NCBI RefSeq assembly: GCF_001858025.1
Contig: NZ_LZQD01000001.1
Coordinates: 944,737 to 1,008,736, forward strand
Source of the DNA: Trichormus sp. NMC-1
Lineage (GTDB): Bacteria; Cyanobacteriota; Cyanobacteriia; Cyanobacteriales; Nostocaceae
Reading direction: 5' to 3'
DNA length: 64,000 nt
The translations under genes and the position numbers were made by a program. This document shows, piece after piece, positions 50,867 to 58,244 of the stretch. Each line of letters starts with the position of its first letter. Positions within the stretch are counted from its first letter, which is position 1. The notes beneath the pieces were generated by a model, which worked only from the letters and a program-made list of their open reading frames with translations, searched no databases and was not told the DNA's origin.

Positions 50867-51811
50867 CTATTGGTTATACTCTGGCTTGATATCTCGTAAC
50901 ATGAGTTCATCCAATGCTTCTTGAGGTGTAACCTCAGCCTCAAGTAACCGATAAACTTGTTCAGTAATAGGGATAGCGATATTTTGCTGCTGGGATATTT
51001 GCATCAAAACCCGGCAAGTGTTCACTCCTTCAGCGGTTCCTGGTAAAGTGGCGAGAATTTCTGTGAGCGTTTTGCCACCAGCTAATTGGTATCCAACTTG
51101 GTAATTGCGACTTAAGGGACTATTGCAGGTGGCTAACAAATCCCCTAGACCCGATAAACCGTAAAATGTTTCCGTCTTTGCACCAAAGATGTTACCAATG
51201 CGAACCATTTCTGTCAAGCCACGAGTGACTAAGGCTGCTTTAGCATTGGTTCCTAGGTGCAGTCCATCACATACCCCAGCTGCGATCGCTATGACATTCT
51301 TGATTGTACCCCCCAGTTCTACACCCACGGGGTCAGGGTTCGTATACACACGAAACCGATTGGAAGAAAATACCAGCTGCACCATTTGGGCAGCAGCAGT
51401 ATTTTTGCTGGCTACTACCGTTGCAGCTGGTAATTCCTGTTCGATCTCTTGAGATAAATTTGGACCAGACAGCACAACTATTGGATGATCAGGAAATTCG
51501 GTTTGCCAAATTTGCGACGGTGTGCAAGTAGTTTGCGGTTCTAGTCCCTTTGTGGCTGTGACAAAAATTGTCTCTGGAGATAAGGGGAAAGACTTGACTA
51601 AAGCGGCTACACTACTTACCCCTTTTATGGAGATAGCAGATAGGATGATTTCGGCATCTGATAACACTGTTTCTAGAGTCTGGGAACCCTGACGCGACCA
51701 CAAGCACACTTGATGACCGTTTATCTGTGCCAAATTTGCTAAGGCTGTACCCCAAGCACCAGCACCCAGAATAACAACAGATTTTCGATTTTCGATTTTA
51801 GAATTAGTCAT
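50867..51811 (-). CDS. gpsA: NAD(P)-dependent glycerol-3-phosphate dehydrogenase
   Basis: 314 residues. Makes sn-glycerol-3-phosphate for membrane lipids. Nucleotide-binding GAGAWGTALANLAQINGH, then VTATKGLEPQT, VLSGPNLSQEI, and the catalytic segment GVELGGTIKNVIAIAAGVCDGL (cut as LGGTIKNVIAIA) with the conserved Lys. The stretch between LWSRQ and DAEIIL is shorter than in E. coli GpsA, as in other cyanobacterial forms. The first ~10 codons (MTNSKIENRKS) come from the adjoining heptamer repeat, so the true start is uncertain. Confidence 0.93.
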   Translation of the reverse strand: MTNSKIENRKSVVILGAGAWGTALANLAQINGHQVCLWSRQGSQTLETVLSDAEIILSAISIKGVSSVAALVKSFPLSPETIFVTATKGLEPQTTCTPSQIWQTEFPDHPIVVLSGPNLSQEIEQELPAATVVASKNTAAAQMVQLVFSSNRFRVYTNPDPVGVELGGTIKNVIAIAAGVCDGLHLGTNAKAALVTRGLTEMVRIGNIFGAKTETFYGLSGLGDLLATCNSPLSRNYQVGYQLAGGKTLTEILATLPGTAEGVNTCRVLMQISQQQNIAIPITEQVYRLLEAEVTPQEALDELMLRDIKPEYNQ

Positions 51812-51906
51812 TGGTCATTAGTCATTGGTCATTGGTAAAAGACAACAGGTAATAAAGTACTTCTTCCCCCTGCTCCCTGCTCCCTGCTCCCTGCTCCCTG
51901 CTCCCC
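51805..51906. repeat. Two heptamer arrays between lipA and gpsA
   Basis: (GTCATTG/GTCATTA)n at 51805-51835 and (CTCCCTG)x5 at 51867-51906. The first array overlaps the start codon of gpsA. Confidence 0.85.
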
Positions 51907-51913
51907 TGCCCCC

Positions 51914-52783
51914 TTATCGCGGATAGCGTTCTATTAATTCCCTAACTTGCTCCGCATGATATGAGCTTCTTGTCAATGGTGAAGAAACAATTTGTAAAAA
52001 ACCTAGTTCTTCCCCGTACTCTTTCCAATCTGCAAATTTTTCTGGAGTGATAAAATCTGATATTTGCAAATGTTTTTGACTCGGTTGGAGATATTGCCCA
52101 ATTGTCAAAATATCACAATTCACTGCTCGTAAATCTTGCATGACTTGGCGAACTTCAGCATCAGTTTCACCTAAGCCTACCATGATACCGGATTTGGTAT
52201 AGGTGCTGGGAGCTATTTGGTTCGCTCGCTTTAATAATTCCATGCTTCGCTCATAATTACCTTGAGGACGTACCCGACGATACAAGCGTGATATCGTTTC
52301 TGTGTTGTGGTTGAGTACCTCTGGTGCAGCTTGGAGAATGATTTCTAGTGCATCCCAATTTCCGCATAAATCAGGAATTAGCACCTCAATTGTAGTATTA
52401 GGTGAGACGCTACGAACTGCGGTAATACAATGTACAAACTGAGATGCACCACCATCTGCTAAATCATCCCGATTGACAGAAGTGATCACCACGTGATTAA
52501 GTCTCATTCGCCGCACAGCTTCGGCCAGTCGCGTCGGTTCGGTAGGATCTAATGGTTGAGGTTTTTTCTCAAAATCAATATCGCAATAAGGACAAGCCCT
52601 GGTACAAGCTGGCCCCATAATCAAAAATGTAGCAGTACCAGCATTAAAGCATTCACCAATATTTGGACAGGACGCTTCCTCACAAACCGTATTGAGGGCT
52701 AAATCCCGCAAAATTTCTTTAACGTTACCAACGCGCTCCCACTGAGGCGCTTTTACCCGCAACCAGTCTGGTTTTACAGTCAC
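51914..52783 (-). CDS. lipA: Lipoyl synthase
   Basis: 289 residues. Inserts two sulfurs into octanoyl groups on E2 and GcvH proteins. Both Fe-S cluster motifs are visible: the auxiliary cluster Cys34-Cys39-Cys45 ([12 protein letters not shown]) and the radical SAM cluster Cys60-Cys64-Cys67 (CTRACPYC). The C-terminal RSSYHAEQ motif with the auxiliary Ser ligand is present. About 5 kb from no other lipoate gene visible; downstream of gpsA on the same strand. Confidence 0.97.
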   Translation of the reverse strand: MTVKPDWLRVKAPQWERVGNVKEILRDLALNTVCEEASCPNIGECFNAGTATFLIMGPACTRACPYCDIDFEKKPQPLDPTEPTRLAEAVRRMRLNHVVITSVNRDDLADGGASQFVHCITAVRSVSPNTTIEVLIPDLCGNWDALEIILQAAPEVLNHNTETISRLYRRVRPQGNYERSMELLKRANQIAPSTYTKSGIMVGLGETDAEVRQVMQDLRAVNCDILTIGQYLQPSQKHLQISDFITPEKFADWKEYGEELGFLQIVSSPLTRSSYHAEQVRELIERYPR

Positions 52784-52908
52784 AATCCACTCTTACCACT
52801 GAAGTTCTACACATCTAATCCTAGCAAGCAAAGACCTCTGTGAAAGATAGAATATTTGTGATTTTTTGCTGATTGTGGTATACTTTTCTTAAATTGTCAT
52901 ATTTATAG

Positions 52909-52981
52909 CGGGATGTGGCGCAGCTTGGTAGCGCACTTCGTTCGGGACGAAGGGGCCGCTGGTTCGAATCCAGTCATCCCG
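52909..52981 (+). tRNA. tRNA-Pro (CGG anticodon)
   Basis: 73-nt cloverleaf: acceptor CGGGATG/CATCCCG, D stem GCGC/GCGC with loop AGCTTGGTA, anticodon stem CTTCG/CGAAG with loop TTCGGGA (anticodon CGG at 52943-52945), T stem GCTGG/CCAGT with loop TTCGAAT. CCA is not encoded. It is the apparent attachment target of the CRISPR-associated transposon remnant that follows. Confidence 0.95.
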
Positions 52982-52984
52982 ATT

Positions 52985-53045
52985 TGTCACTTGCCAAATT
53001 ATTTGACCGCGTTGCCAAATTACCTAGTCATTACGGTGTATTGGC
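52985..53045. mobile_element. Candidate end of a degraded V-K CRISPR-associated transposon
   Basis: TGTCAC at 52985-52990 is followed by two direct TTGCCAAATTA motifs (52991-53001 and 53012-53022) spaced 21 bp, start to start. Repeated AAATTA-containing sites near a TGT terminus are how I recall TnsB-binding ends of V-K CASTs. The position, 55-60 bp beyond the candidate PAM in the tRNA, is close to the 60-66 bp insertion distance known for these systems. The other end was not found. Confidence 0.5.
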
Positions 53046-53103
53046 GTTGAAGGCTATTACAATGATAGCTTTTATTTATTTGTATTGCTTTAGTCAGGGA
53101 AAA

Positions 53104-53133
53104 TCCTGAACGAAGTGCGCCTTTCAACCCACC
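53104..53133 (-). ncRNA. Delocalised homing crRNA: truncated repeat plus tRNA-matching spacer
   Basis: Read on the minus strand: GGTGGGTTGAAAG (53133-53121) equals the last 13 nt of the CRISPR repeat, directly followed by GCGCACTTCGTTCAGGA (53120-53104). The tRNA-Pro gene has GCGCACTTCGTTCGGGA at 52931-52947, a 16/17 match. The 4 nt 5' of that protospacer are GGTA, fitting the GTN PAM of Cas12k. This is the architecture reported for tRNA-homing guides of V-K CASTs. Confidence 0.75.
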
Positions 53134-53162
53134 TAAAATTTTTTATATCCTTTCATGAAGTT

Positions 53163-53277
53163 CTTTCAACCCACCCCACTCCGGGAGGGGTGTTAAAACC
53201 AGAAGCTACATTTTGCTCGATATCATTTCTAGCCTCACATCTTTCAACCCGCCCCACTCCGGGAGGGGTGTTGAAAC
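53163..53277 (-). CRISPR. Two-repeat CRISPR remnant (V-K type)
   Basis: Two 37-nt repeats at 53163-53199 and 53241-53277 flank a 41-nt spacer. On the minus strand they begin GTTT(C/T)AACACCCCTCCCGG and end GGGTTGAAAG. They differ at two positions (one in the array-end copy). The repeat end GGGTTGAAAG is the form I know from V-K CAST repeats. No cas1/cas2 or other cas gene is in the window. Confidence 0.85.
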
Positions 53278-53778
53278 ATCCATACTACAACGCGCCCAAA
53301 TTTGTGGATTGCGCCTTTCAGTTCCTGTAATTAGTGATACGGGTACGGGACGCAGTATTTATTACTCCAGGTCTAATTTGGTGGAACTGGCTGCTTTGGT
53401 ATATTAGCTGTCTACGGGGATAAGTTTTGATATTGCCTGTGAAACGCTGAAACAACTGAAGGAACAAGAACCGGAGTTGTTTATTTCTGGTCAGGGGAAG
53501 CGGTTTATGTTGTTATCGGCACAGGATGCTTCGCTTTCTTTGGTAGAATTTGACAGGAAAAGAGCGATTCCTACGGAGCGCTTCGCTATCGCATCTCTGG
53601 ATGAAGGTAAGGCTGTGATTCCTGTGTGGTTAGATGTAATTTATCAGAGGTTAGCAAGCAAGTTACCAAGGTAGCGATTCCTACGGATCACTTTGCGATC
53701 GCATCTCTGGATGAAGGTAAAGCTGTGATTCCCGTGTGGTTAGATGTTATTTATGAGCAGTTGACAAGCAAATTGTAG
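53273..53778 (+). pseudogene. Broken MerR-like DNA-binding regulator (CvkR-like candidate)
   Basis: The frame reads ETSILQRAQICGLRLSVPVI ... IYYSRSNLVELAALVY, stop (TAG 53405-53407), LSTGISFDIACETLKQLKEQ ... EPELFISGQGKRFMLLSAQD, then IASLDEGKAVIPVWLDVIY. It looks like a MerR-type helix-turn-helix regulator with a nonsense codon. A REP-like insert (KRAIPTERFA) and a 110-bp tandem duplication of the 3' end (53564-53673, 53674-53778) disrupt it further. A MerR-type repressor, CvkR, controls V-K CASTs in Anabaena; its place here beside the array suggests the same, as inference. Confidence 0.55.
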
Positions 53779-53811
53779 GTTATAACATTTTCACTAAATT
53801 TATTGAAGCAG

Positions 53812-54012
53812 TTAATTCTCAAACCAATTTTCCTGGCGTGCTACTTCTCCAACTTTAACTATCTTGGATGCAACAAGATTCCTACATTTTGCCTCAGCAG
53901 TAGCAACTAAAAAGCCCGGATAATTTTCTGGTTGTCTGGCAATTTTCTGTGCAATATCATCAGATAGGCTTTCTATTGATACTGTACGAATAAATCTCTG
54001 ATAAGCATAACG
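53812..54012 (-). pseudogene. C-terminal fragment of an unidentified protein
   Basis: An open stretch reads YAYQRFIRTVSIESLSDDIA ... QKIARQPENYPGFLVA, KCRNLVASKIVKVGEVARQE, ending NWFEN and TAA at 53812-53814. It has no start and is fused to the TnsB scrap at its 5' side in another frame. I do not recognise it; it may be transposon cargo. Confidence 0.4.
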
Positions 54013-54184
54013 TTCGCAGTCCGGCTAAACCTTGTTCTTCCCATTTTTTAACCAGTCTGCGGACTGTTCGGACTGACTTACCCAGTTTTGCTGCTACCTC
54101 CCTTTGTCTTTCTCCATAGGTTTTGCGTTAGCGAAGCTTACCGAAGGTATCGCATGGTTCGAGTAATTTTTGGATTAGTTCCAA
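54012..54184 (-). pseudogene. tnsB: TnsB transposase N-terminal fragment, interrupted by a REP-like insert
   Basis: Minus-strand reading: LELIQKLLEPCD, then eight inserted codons with an in-frame TAA (from the 29-bp palindromic element at 54125-54153), then KTYGERQREVAAKLGKSVRT and VRRLVKKWEEQGLAGLR. The pattern LLEPCD..TYGQ/ERQRE-AA-KL..S-RTVRRLV..WE..GL is that of TnsB of cyanobacterial V-K CASTs (HTH domains before the DDE core). The catalytic domain is gone. Confidence 0.7.
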
Positions 54185-54351
54185 ATAGGATATTTAATGA
54201 TGCTGTAGGTTTACTTGATCTCTTAGCTCGGTTTCTACATTTGCAAACAGAAGAAAAACGAGACGATGATGGACGCAAATTCAAAAAAGAAACCATGATA
54301 TTTCCCCGCTATCATCAACTTAAAATCTTCCAAAAAACATTTTTCCAATAA
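54185..54351 (+). pseudogene. hsdR: Fragment of type I restriction subunit HsdR
   Basis: Plus-strand reading: RIFNDAVGLLDLLARFLHLQ, TEEKRDDDGRKFKKETMIFP, RYHQLKIFQKTFFQ, stop. The segment KKETMIFPRYHQ just ahead of the helicase P-loop is typical of HsdR. About 55 codons remain. It abuts the TnsB scrap end to end, so a deletion or recombination joined them. Confidence 0.6.
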
Positions 54352-54362
54352 TTTTTATTTTT

Positions 54363-55355
54363 TTATCCAGATGTAGAGTTATTGAAGTATTCAATTATTT
54401 TGGCGTTTTCTGGTAATTTCGCATTTCGTTGTCCCTGAGAACGCGCATTAGCAGTAAATAAACCAATGGGAGTATCTAATAAGTCTACAATACCAGCTTT
54501 ACCAAGAATATTTTTAATAATTGCTTTTGGTAATTCTTTTAATAACCAACGTAATACGCGATAACGATATTCTCCTGGTGTCATCTCTCGCATTAAATCT
54601 ACACCATGTAATTCATGTAAATAACGATTAGAACGTCCATAACGTCGCCATTGACTGGCTAATTCTTTCATTGTCACTCGGTGACGGTGCTGAACAATAG
54701 CATTCGGCGCAAATTCTAATTTCCCTAAATTACCTTTGAGAATGCGCCAACAAATATCTGCATCTCCCCCTGTGCTAAGATAGGGACGAAATAATCCTGA
54801 ACTGTTAAAAATGCTACGACGAATTGCTAAATTTGCAGTTTGTCCGTAGGGGCAAAATTTATGAGCAAGGGTATGTTTTTGGGATAACGTTTCTTGTTTA
54901 TCTGCGAATTTTTCCAGAATGTTTTTTCCTGGTAACGCCTCAATTTCACCAGCGACAATTACAACTTCTGAATTAATAAAAGGCTGAATTAATGTGTTTA
55001 GCCATTGGGGTTGAGGACGACAATCGGCATCGGTAAAAGCGATAATTTCACCAGTAGCGGCTTTAATACCTGTATTGCGTGCAGCGTAGGAACTTTGAAT
55101 ATTATTTTCACTTAAGGGACGGATAGTAATGGGGGAATTTTCAGCGGTTGTGTTGAGAATGGAGAGAGTGCGATCGCTGCTGTTATTATCTATGAGTAAG
55201 TACTCTACCCGGTCTTGGGGATAAGTTTGCCCTAAAAGACAACTCAGTAATTCTGGTAACTCTGTTTCACCATTATAAATAGGAATCACCACCGAAACTT
55301 TGGGGAGAAAGCTTTGAGAGGTTTTTTGCATAAGTCCTATATCTGTCTCAATCAT
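54363..55355 (-). CDS. Family 2 glycosyltransferase
   Basis: 330 residues, GT-A fold: VSVVIPIYNGETELPELLSC, DNNSSDRTL, AFTDADCRPQPQWL (the DAD/DxD metal site), then GDADICWRI with the ED-like acidic pair replaced by DAD. No clear membrane segment, although the C-terminal helix LLKELPKAIIKNIL may associate with membranes. Acceptor unknown. It begins at the edge of the transposon graveyard and appears intact. Confidence 0.88.
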   Translation of the reverse strand: MIETDIGLMQKTSQSFLPKVSVVIPIYNGETELPELLSCLLGQTYPQDRVEYLLIDNNSSDRTLSILNTTAENSPITIRPLSENNIQSSYAARNTGIKAATGEIIAFTDADCRPQPQWLNTLIQPFINSEVVIVAGEIEALPGKNILEKFADKQETLSQKHTLAHKFCPYGQTANLAIRRSIFNSSGLFRPYLSTGGDADICWRILKGNLGKLEFAPNAIVQHRHRVTMKELASQWRRYGRSNRYLHELHGVDLMREMTPGEYRYRVLRWLLKELPKAIIKNILGKAGIVDLLDTPIGLFTANARSQGQRNAKLPENAKIIEYFNNSTSG

Positions 55356-55600
55356 TGTTCAGGTTGGTATTATATTTATAACAGGAGTCAGGAGTAAAAC
55401 CCTGTTGTAGTGGGAGTTTCATTATCAATTGATTATAAAATCTAGACACCAAAAGACTTATAAGACTGTCACCTGCTATATCTGTGGGAATCCGTATTTG
55501 GTTGTTTTTGAAATCTAAAATTCCTAAAGAAATCCCACCCTTGATTCTCAGAGTGGGAGCAAGTTAATCACAAAAATACATGAACACCTGATCACAAAGC

Positions 55601-56938
55601 TTAAAATTTCAAGTCTTCAGCACGACTGCTCAGAGGTTGTGAGTTAGGAACTGTCACAGGTTGAGCAAATTTGCTATTAGAAAGAGCAGCAATAGCACGG
55701 GCATATTGAGGATCACTCTGAGTCCCGATTAAATCTGGATTAGAAGCTAATTGACGCTCTTGTGCTTCTGTCAACTCTAGTTTGATATCGGGGGTAATTC
55801 CCTTATGGTTGATATCTGTGCCTTTGGGGGTGTAATAGTGGGCAATCGTGACTGCTAACCCAGAACCATCAGCCAATTCATGAACTGATTGAACTAAGGC
55901 TTTACCAAAAGTTTGACTACCTACAACTACTGCGCGTTTATTGTCCTTGAGTGCGCCGGTCAAAATTTCACTCGCACTAGCGGAGTTACCATCTACTAAA
56001 ACTGCCAAAGGACGATTTGTTAAAGCTGTGCGATTGGCTTTTGTTTCTTCACTACTGCCTACACGATCTACAGTTTTGACAATTCCACCATTGTCATACC
56101 ACATCCGCGCAATTTCTATGCTTGCTTGCAGTAAACCTCCTGGATTTCCTCGCAAATCTAAAACATAGGAATCGGCTTTTTGATTGTCCAAGTTGCGAAT
56201 AGCCCGTCGCATTTGATCAGCTGCGTGGGCGCTAAATTCTCTTAAGCGAATATAGCCAATCCGACGACCACCTTCTTGCTTGAGGGTATAACGGACTGTG
56301 GGGACTTCAATTGTTGCCCTTGTCAGTTTCAAATCAAAGGCATTTTTTCCGGTTCTTCCCAGTTTCAATGTGACGGGGCTACCGGCTTTACCGCGAATAA
56401 GACTAGAGGCATCATCTACTTTCATCTTGAGAGTAGGTTTACCGTCAATTGCCAAAATCTCATCACCGGTTTGAATACCTGCTCTGAGGGCGGGGGAATT
56501 TTCGATAGCTTCGATGACAGTTAAGCGCTTGGTTTTTTCATTTATTTCCATGCGAATGCCAATTCCTGAAACTTCCCCAGATGTTTGGCTGGTGAGGGTT
56601 TCAAACTGTTTAGGCTCCATAAACCTTGTGTATGGATCTCCCAATTTTTGTAGGGCTTCGCGGATAGCTACATAAGCTTGTTCGTTAGAAGTATAGTTTT
56701 TGCTTAACAGACTCTGCCTGGTTGCTTGCCAATCTTGTTGATTAAATTTGCCATCAACATATTCACGATTCACAAGTTGCCATACTTGGTCAACTAACGC
56801 TTTGGGACTATCTTGTAAAGCAGCGTGAACGGAGCGAGTCCAAGCTTGACTAAATACAGATAGAGTAGCAGTTGTAGCGATCGCTCCACCAATCAAGGCT
56901 GCTTGGAGCGGTGAGTGACGTTTCACAGATTGGTTCAT
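55601..56938 (-). CDS. ctpB: C-terminal processing peptidase (S41 family, PDZ-containing)
   Basis: 445 residues. An N-terminal signal/anchor (LQAALIGGAIATTATLSVFS) exports it to the lumen or periplasm. A helical domain, a PDZ domain (~100-190, VSGIGIRMEI ... GDEILAIDG) and the S41 core follow: LDLRGNPGGLL, the catalytic Ser in DGNSASASEIL and the catalytic Lys in GSQTFGKALVQ. Cyanobacteria have CtpA (D1 maturation), CtpB and CtpC; the subtype here is uncertain, so the symbol is tentative. Confidence 0.88.
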   Translation of the reverse strand: MNQSVKRHSPLQAALIGGAIATTATLSVFSQAWTRSVHAALQDSPKALVDQVWQLVNREYVDGKFNQQDWQATRQSLLSKNYTSNEQAYVAIREALQKLGDPYTRFMEPKQFETLTSQTSGEVSGIGIRMEINEKTKRLTVIEAIENSPALRAGIQTGDEILAIDGKPTLKMKVDDASSLIRGKAGSPVTLKLGRTGKNAFDLKLTRATIEVPTVRYTLKQEGGRRIGYIRLREFSAHAADQMRRAIRNLDNQKADSYVLDLRGNPGGLLQASIEIARMWYDNGGIVKTVDRVGSSEETKANRTALTNRPLAVLVDGNSASASEILTGALKDNKRAVVVGSQTFGKALVQSVHELADGSGLAVTIAHYYTPKGTDINHKGITPDIKLELTEAQERQLASNPDLIGTQSDPQYARAIAALSNSKFAQPVTVPNSQPLSSRAEDLKF

Positions 56939-57248
56939 GTATGGAGATAGTTGTATTGTTGACAGTTTAACAATCAGGCTTTCCTGAGATTTTCAAGCTT
57001 TTATACCCTCAATTTCAGCTATGCTTAATTCATCATTTGTTCCTTTGTAAATGATGTGGATATTACTGTCTATTTTATTAGCAATAATTGCTTTTTTTCA
57101 GTTTTACAGTAAAAATAAACACGGCACTCTTGTGACAGGGGTCACTGTTTCATCTTTACACCCTAAATTCTTTTACTAAGATAGCACTTTGTTGAGTTGA
57201 TGGCAGAATTTTTCAATATTAGATAATAAAGCTTTATTTTTTTATGTT
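56939..57248. other. Intergenic region between divergent ctp and YdcF-like genes
   Basis: About 310 AT-rich bases. No gene seen; the two divergent promoters must lie here. Confidence 0.4.
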
Positions 57249-57959
57249 ATGAAGCACAAATTTACCATTAATTTATCAATTTCTTTGAAGGGTAGATTTA
57301 GAAAAATCAGGAGTTTATTAAAAAATATTACTTTTGCTGTGTGCTTTATCCTGGTTAGTTGGTTAACTTTCACCACTATAACCTTAGTTTCTGCTTCTTC
57401 ACAGCAGGTAGATGCCTTTTTTGTGCTGGGAGGGAGCATTCGTAGGGAAATTTATGTAGCCCAACTAGCAAAACAATACCCACAAACCCCAATTTTAATT
57501 TCTCATGGTTCTCCAGATCCATGTATTTTGCAAATTTTTCAGCGAGAAGCAGCAGATTTACAAAATATCTGGTTAGAAAATTGTGCCAATTCTACCTTTG
57601 AAAATCTTTATTATGGAATACCAATTTTGCGGGATTGGGGTGTGCATAAGGTAAAATTAATTACTTCAGGAACTCATGTGTTCCGAGCCAAGTTGATGGC
57701 GCAAATCACTTTAGGCGCTCATGGTATCTGGGTAGAGCTTGATGTTGTTAAGGAAAAAGGTATTCCTGGTAATCGTGAGTTTTGGCTAAAAACTTTCTTA
57801 GACGTTATCCGCAGCTTATTGTGGGCGATTTTAAGTCAAATCATTCAACCCCAATGTTCACAAATTACAAAACTGGTTGATGTGGATATGCACGCTTGGG
57901 AACAGAGAGGCTTTCAGTGTGAATATCAGGGGAGAATAATTAACAGGATTCAACATTAA
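57249..57959 (+). CDS. YdcF/SanA-family (DUF218) membrane-anchored protein
   Basis: 236 residues. One N-terminal membrane segment (~27-48, NITFAVCFILVSWLTFTTIT) is followed by a DUF218 domain: DAFFVLGGSIRREIYVAQLA, ILISHGSPDP, NSTFENLYYGIPILRDWG, KLITSGTHVFRAKLMAQITL. Related proteins (SanA, YdcF, ElyC) act in envelope or lipid-carrier functions in other bacteria. Monocistronic. Confidence 0.8.
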   Translation: MKHKFTINLSISLKGRFRKIRSLLKNITFAVCFILVSWLTFTTITLVSASSQQVDAFFVLGGSIRREIYVAQLAKQYPQTPILISHGSPDPCILQIFQREAADLQNIWLENCANSTFENLYYGIPILRDWGVHKVKLITSGTHVFRAKLMAQITLGAHGIWVELDVVKEKGIPGNREFWLKTFLDVIRSLLWAILSQIIQPQCSQITKLVDVDMHAWEQRGFQCEYQGRIINRIQH

Positions 57960-58244
57960 GTTGTTGCTAAGTGAGAAGATGATTTTATCTGACGCTCTAG
58001 ATGCTCCAGACGCAGATAGTAAGAGTTTGTGAATAGTTGTGTGCTGGGTTAGTTTTGACTTACGGATATTTGCGGTTAATGCCTTTGCATAAAAAATAAA
58101 TTATGAAAAGATGAAAAAGGTCTAAAACGACGTATTGTCAAACCTTGCAAAGCTTAAAACTTTTGGAAGTAATAAGGTATAAACAAATATTAATGTATAT
58201 TCCGAGTACGTATTTATCCTTTTTGTATAACTACCTCAAAGAGT

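Noticed and set aside
52915-53109. Frame starting MAQLGSALRSGRRGRWFESS across the tRNA
   Set aside because: This is the usual spurious translation of a tRNA gene.
53278-54350. cas12k, tnsC or tniQ remnants
   Set aside because: I read both strands and found no segment that I could assign to them; only TnsB, MerR-like, HsdR and one unknown fragment remain.
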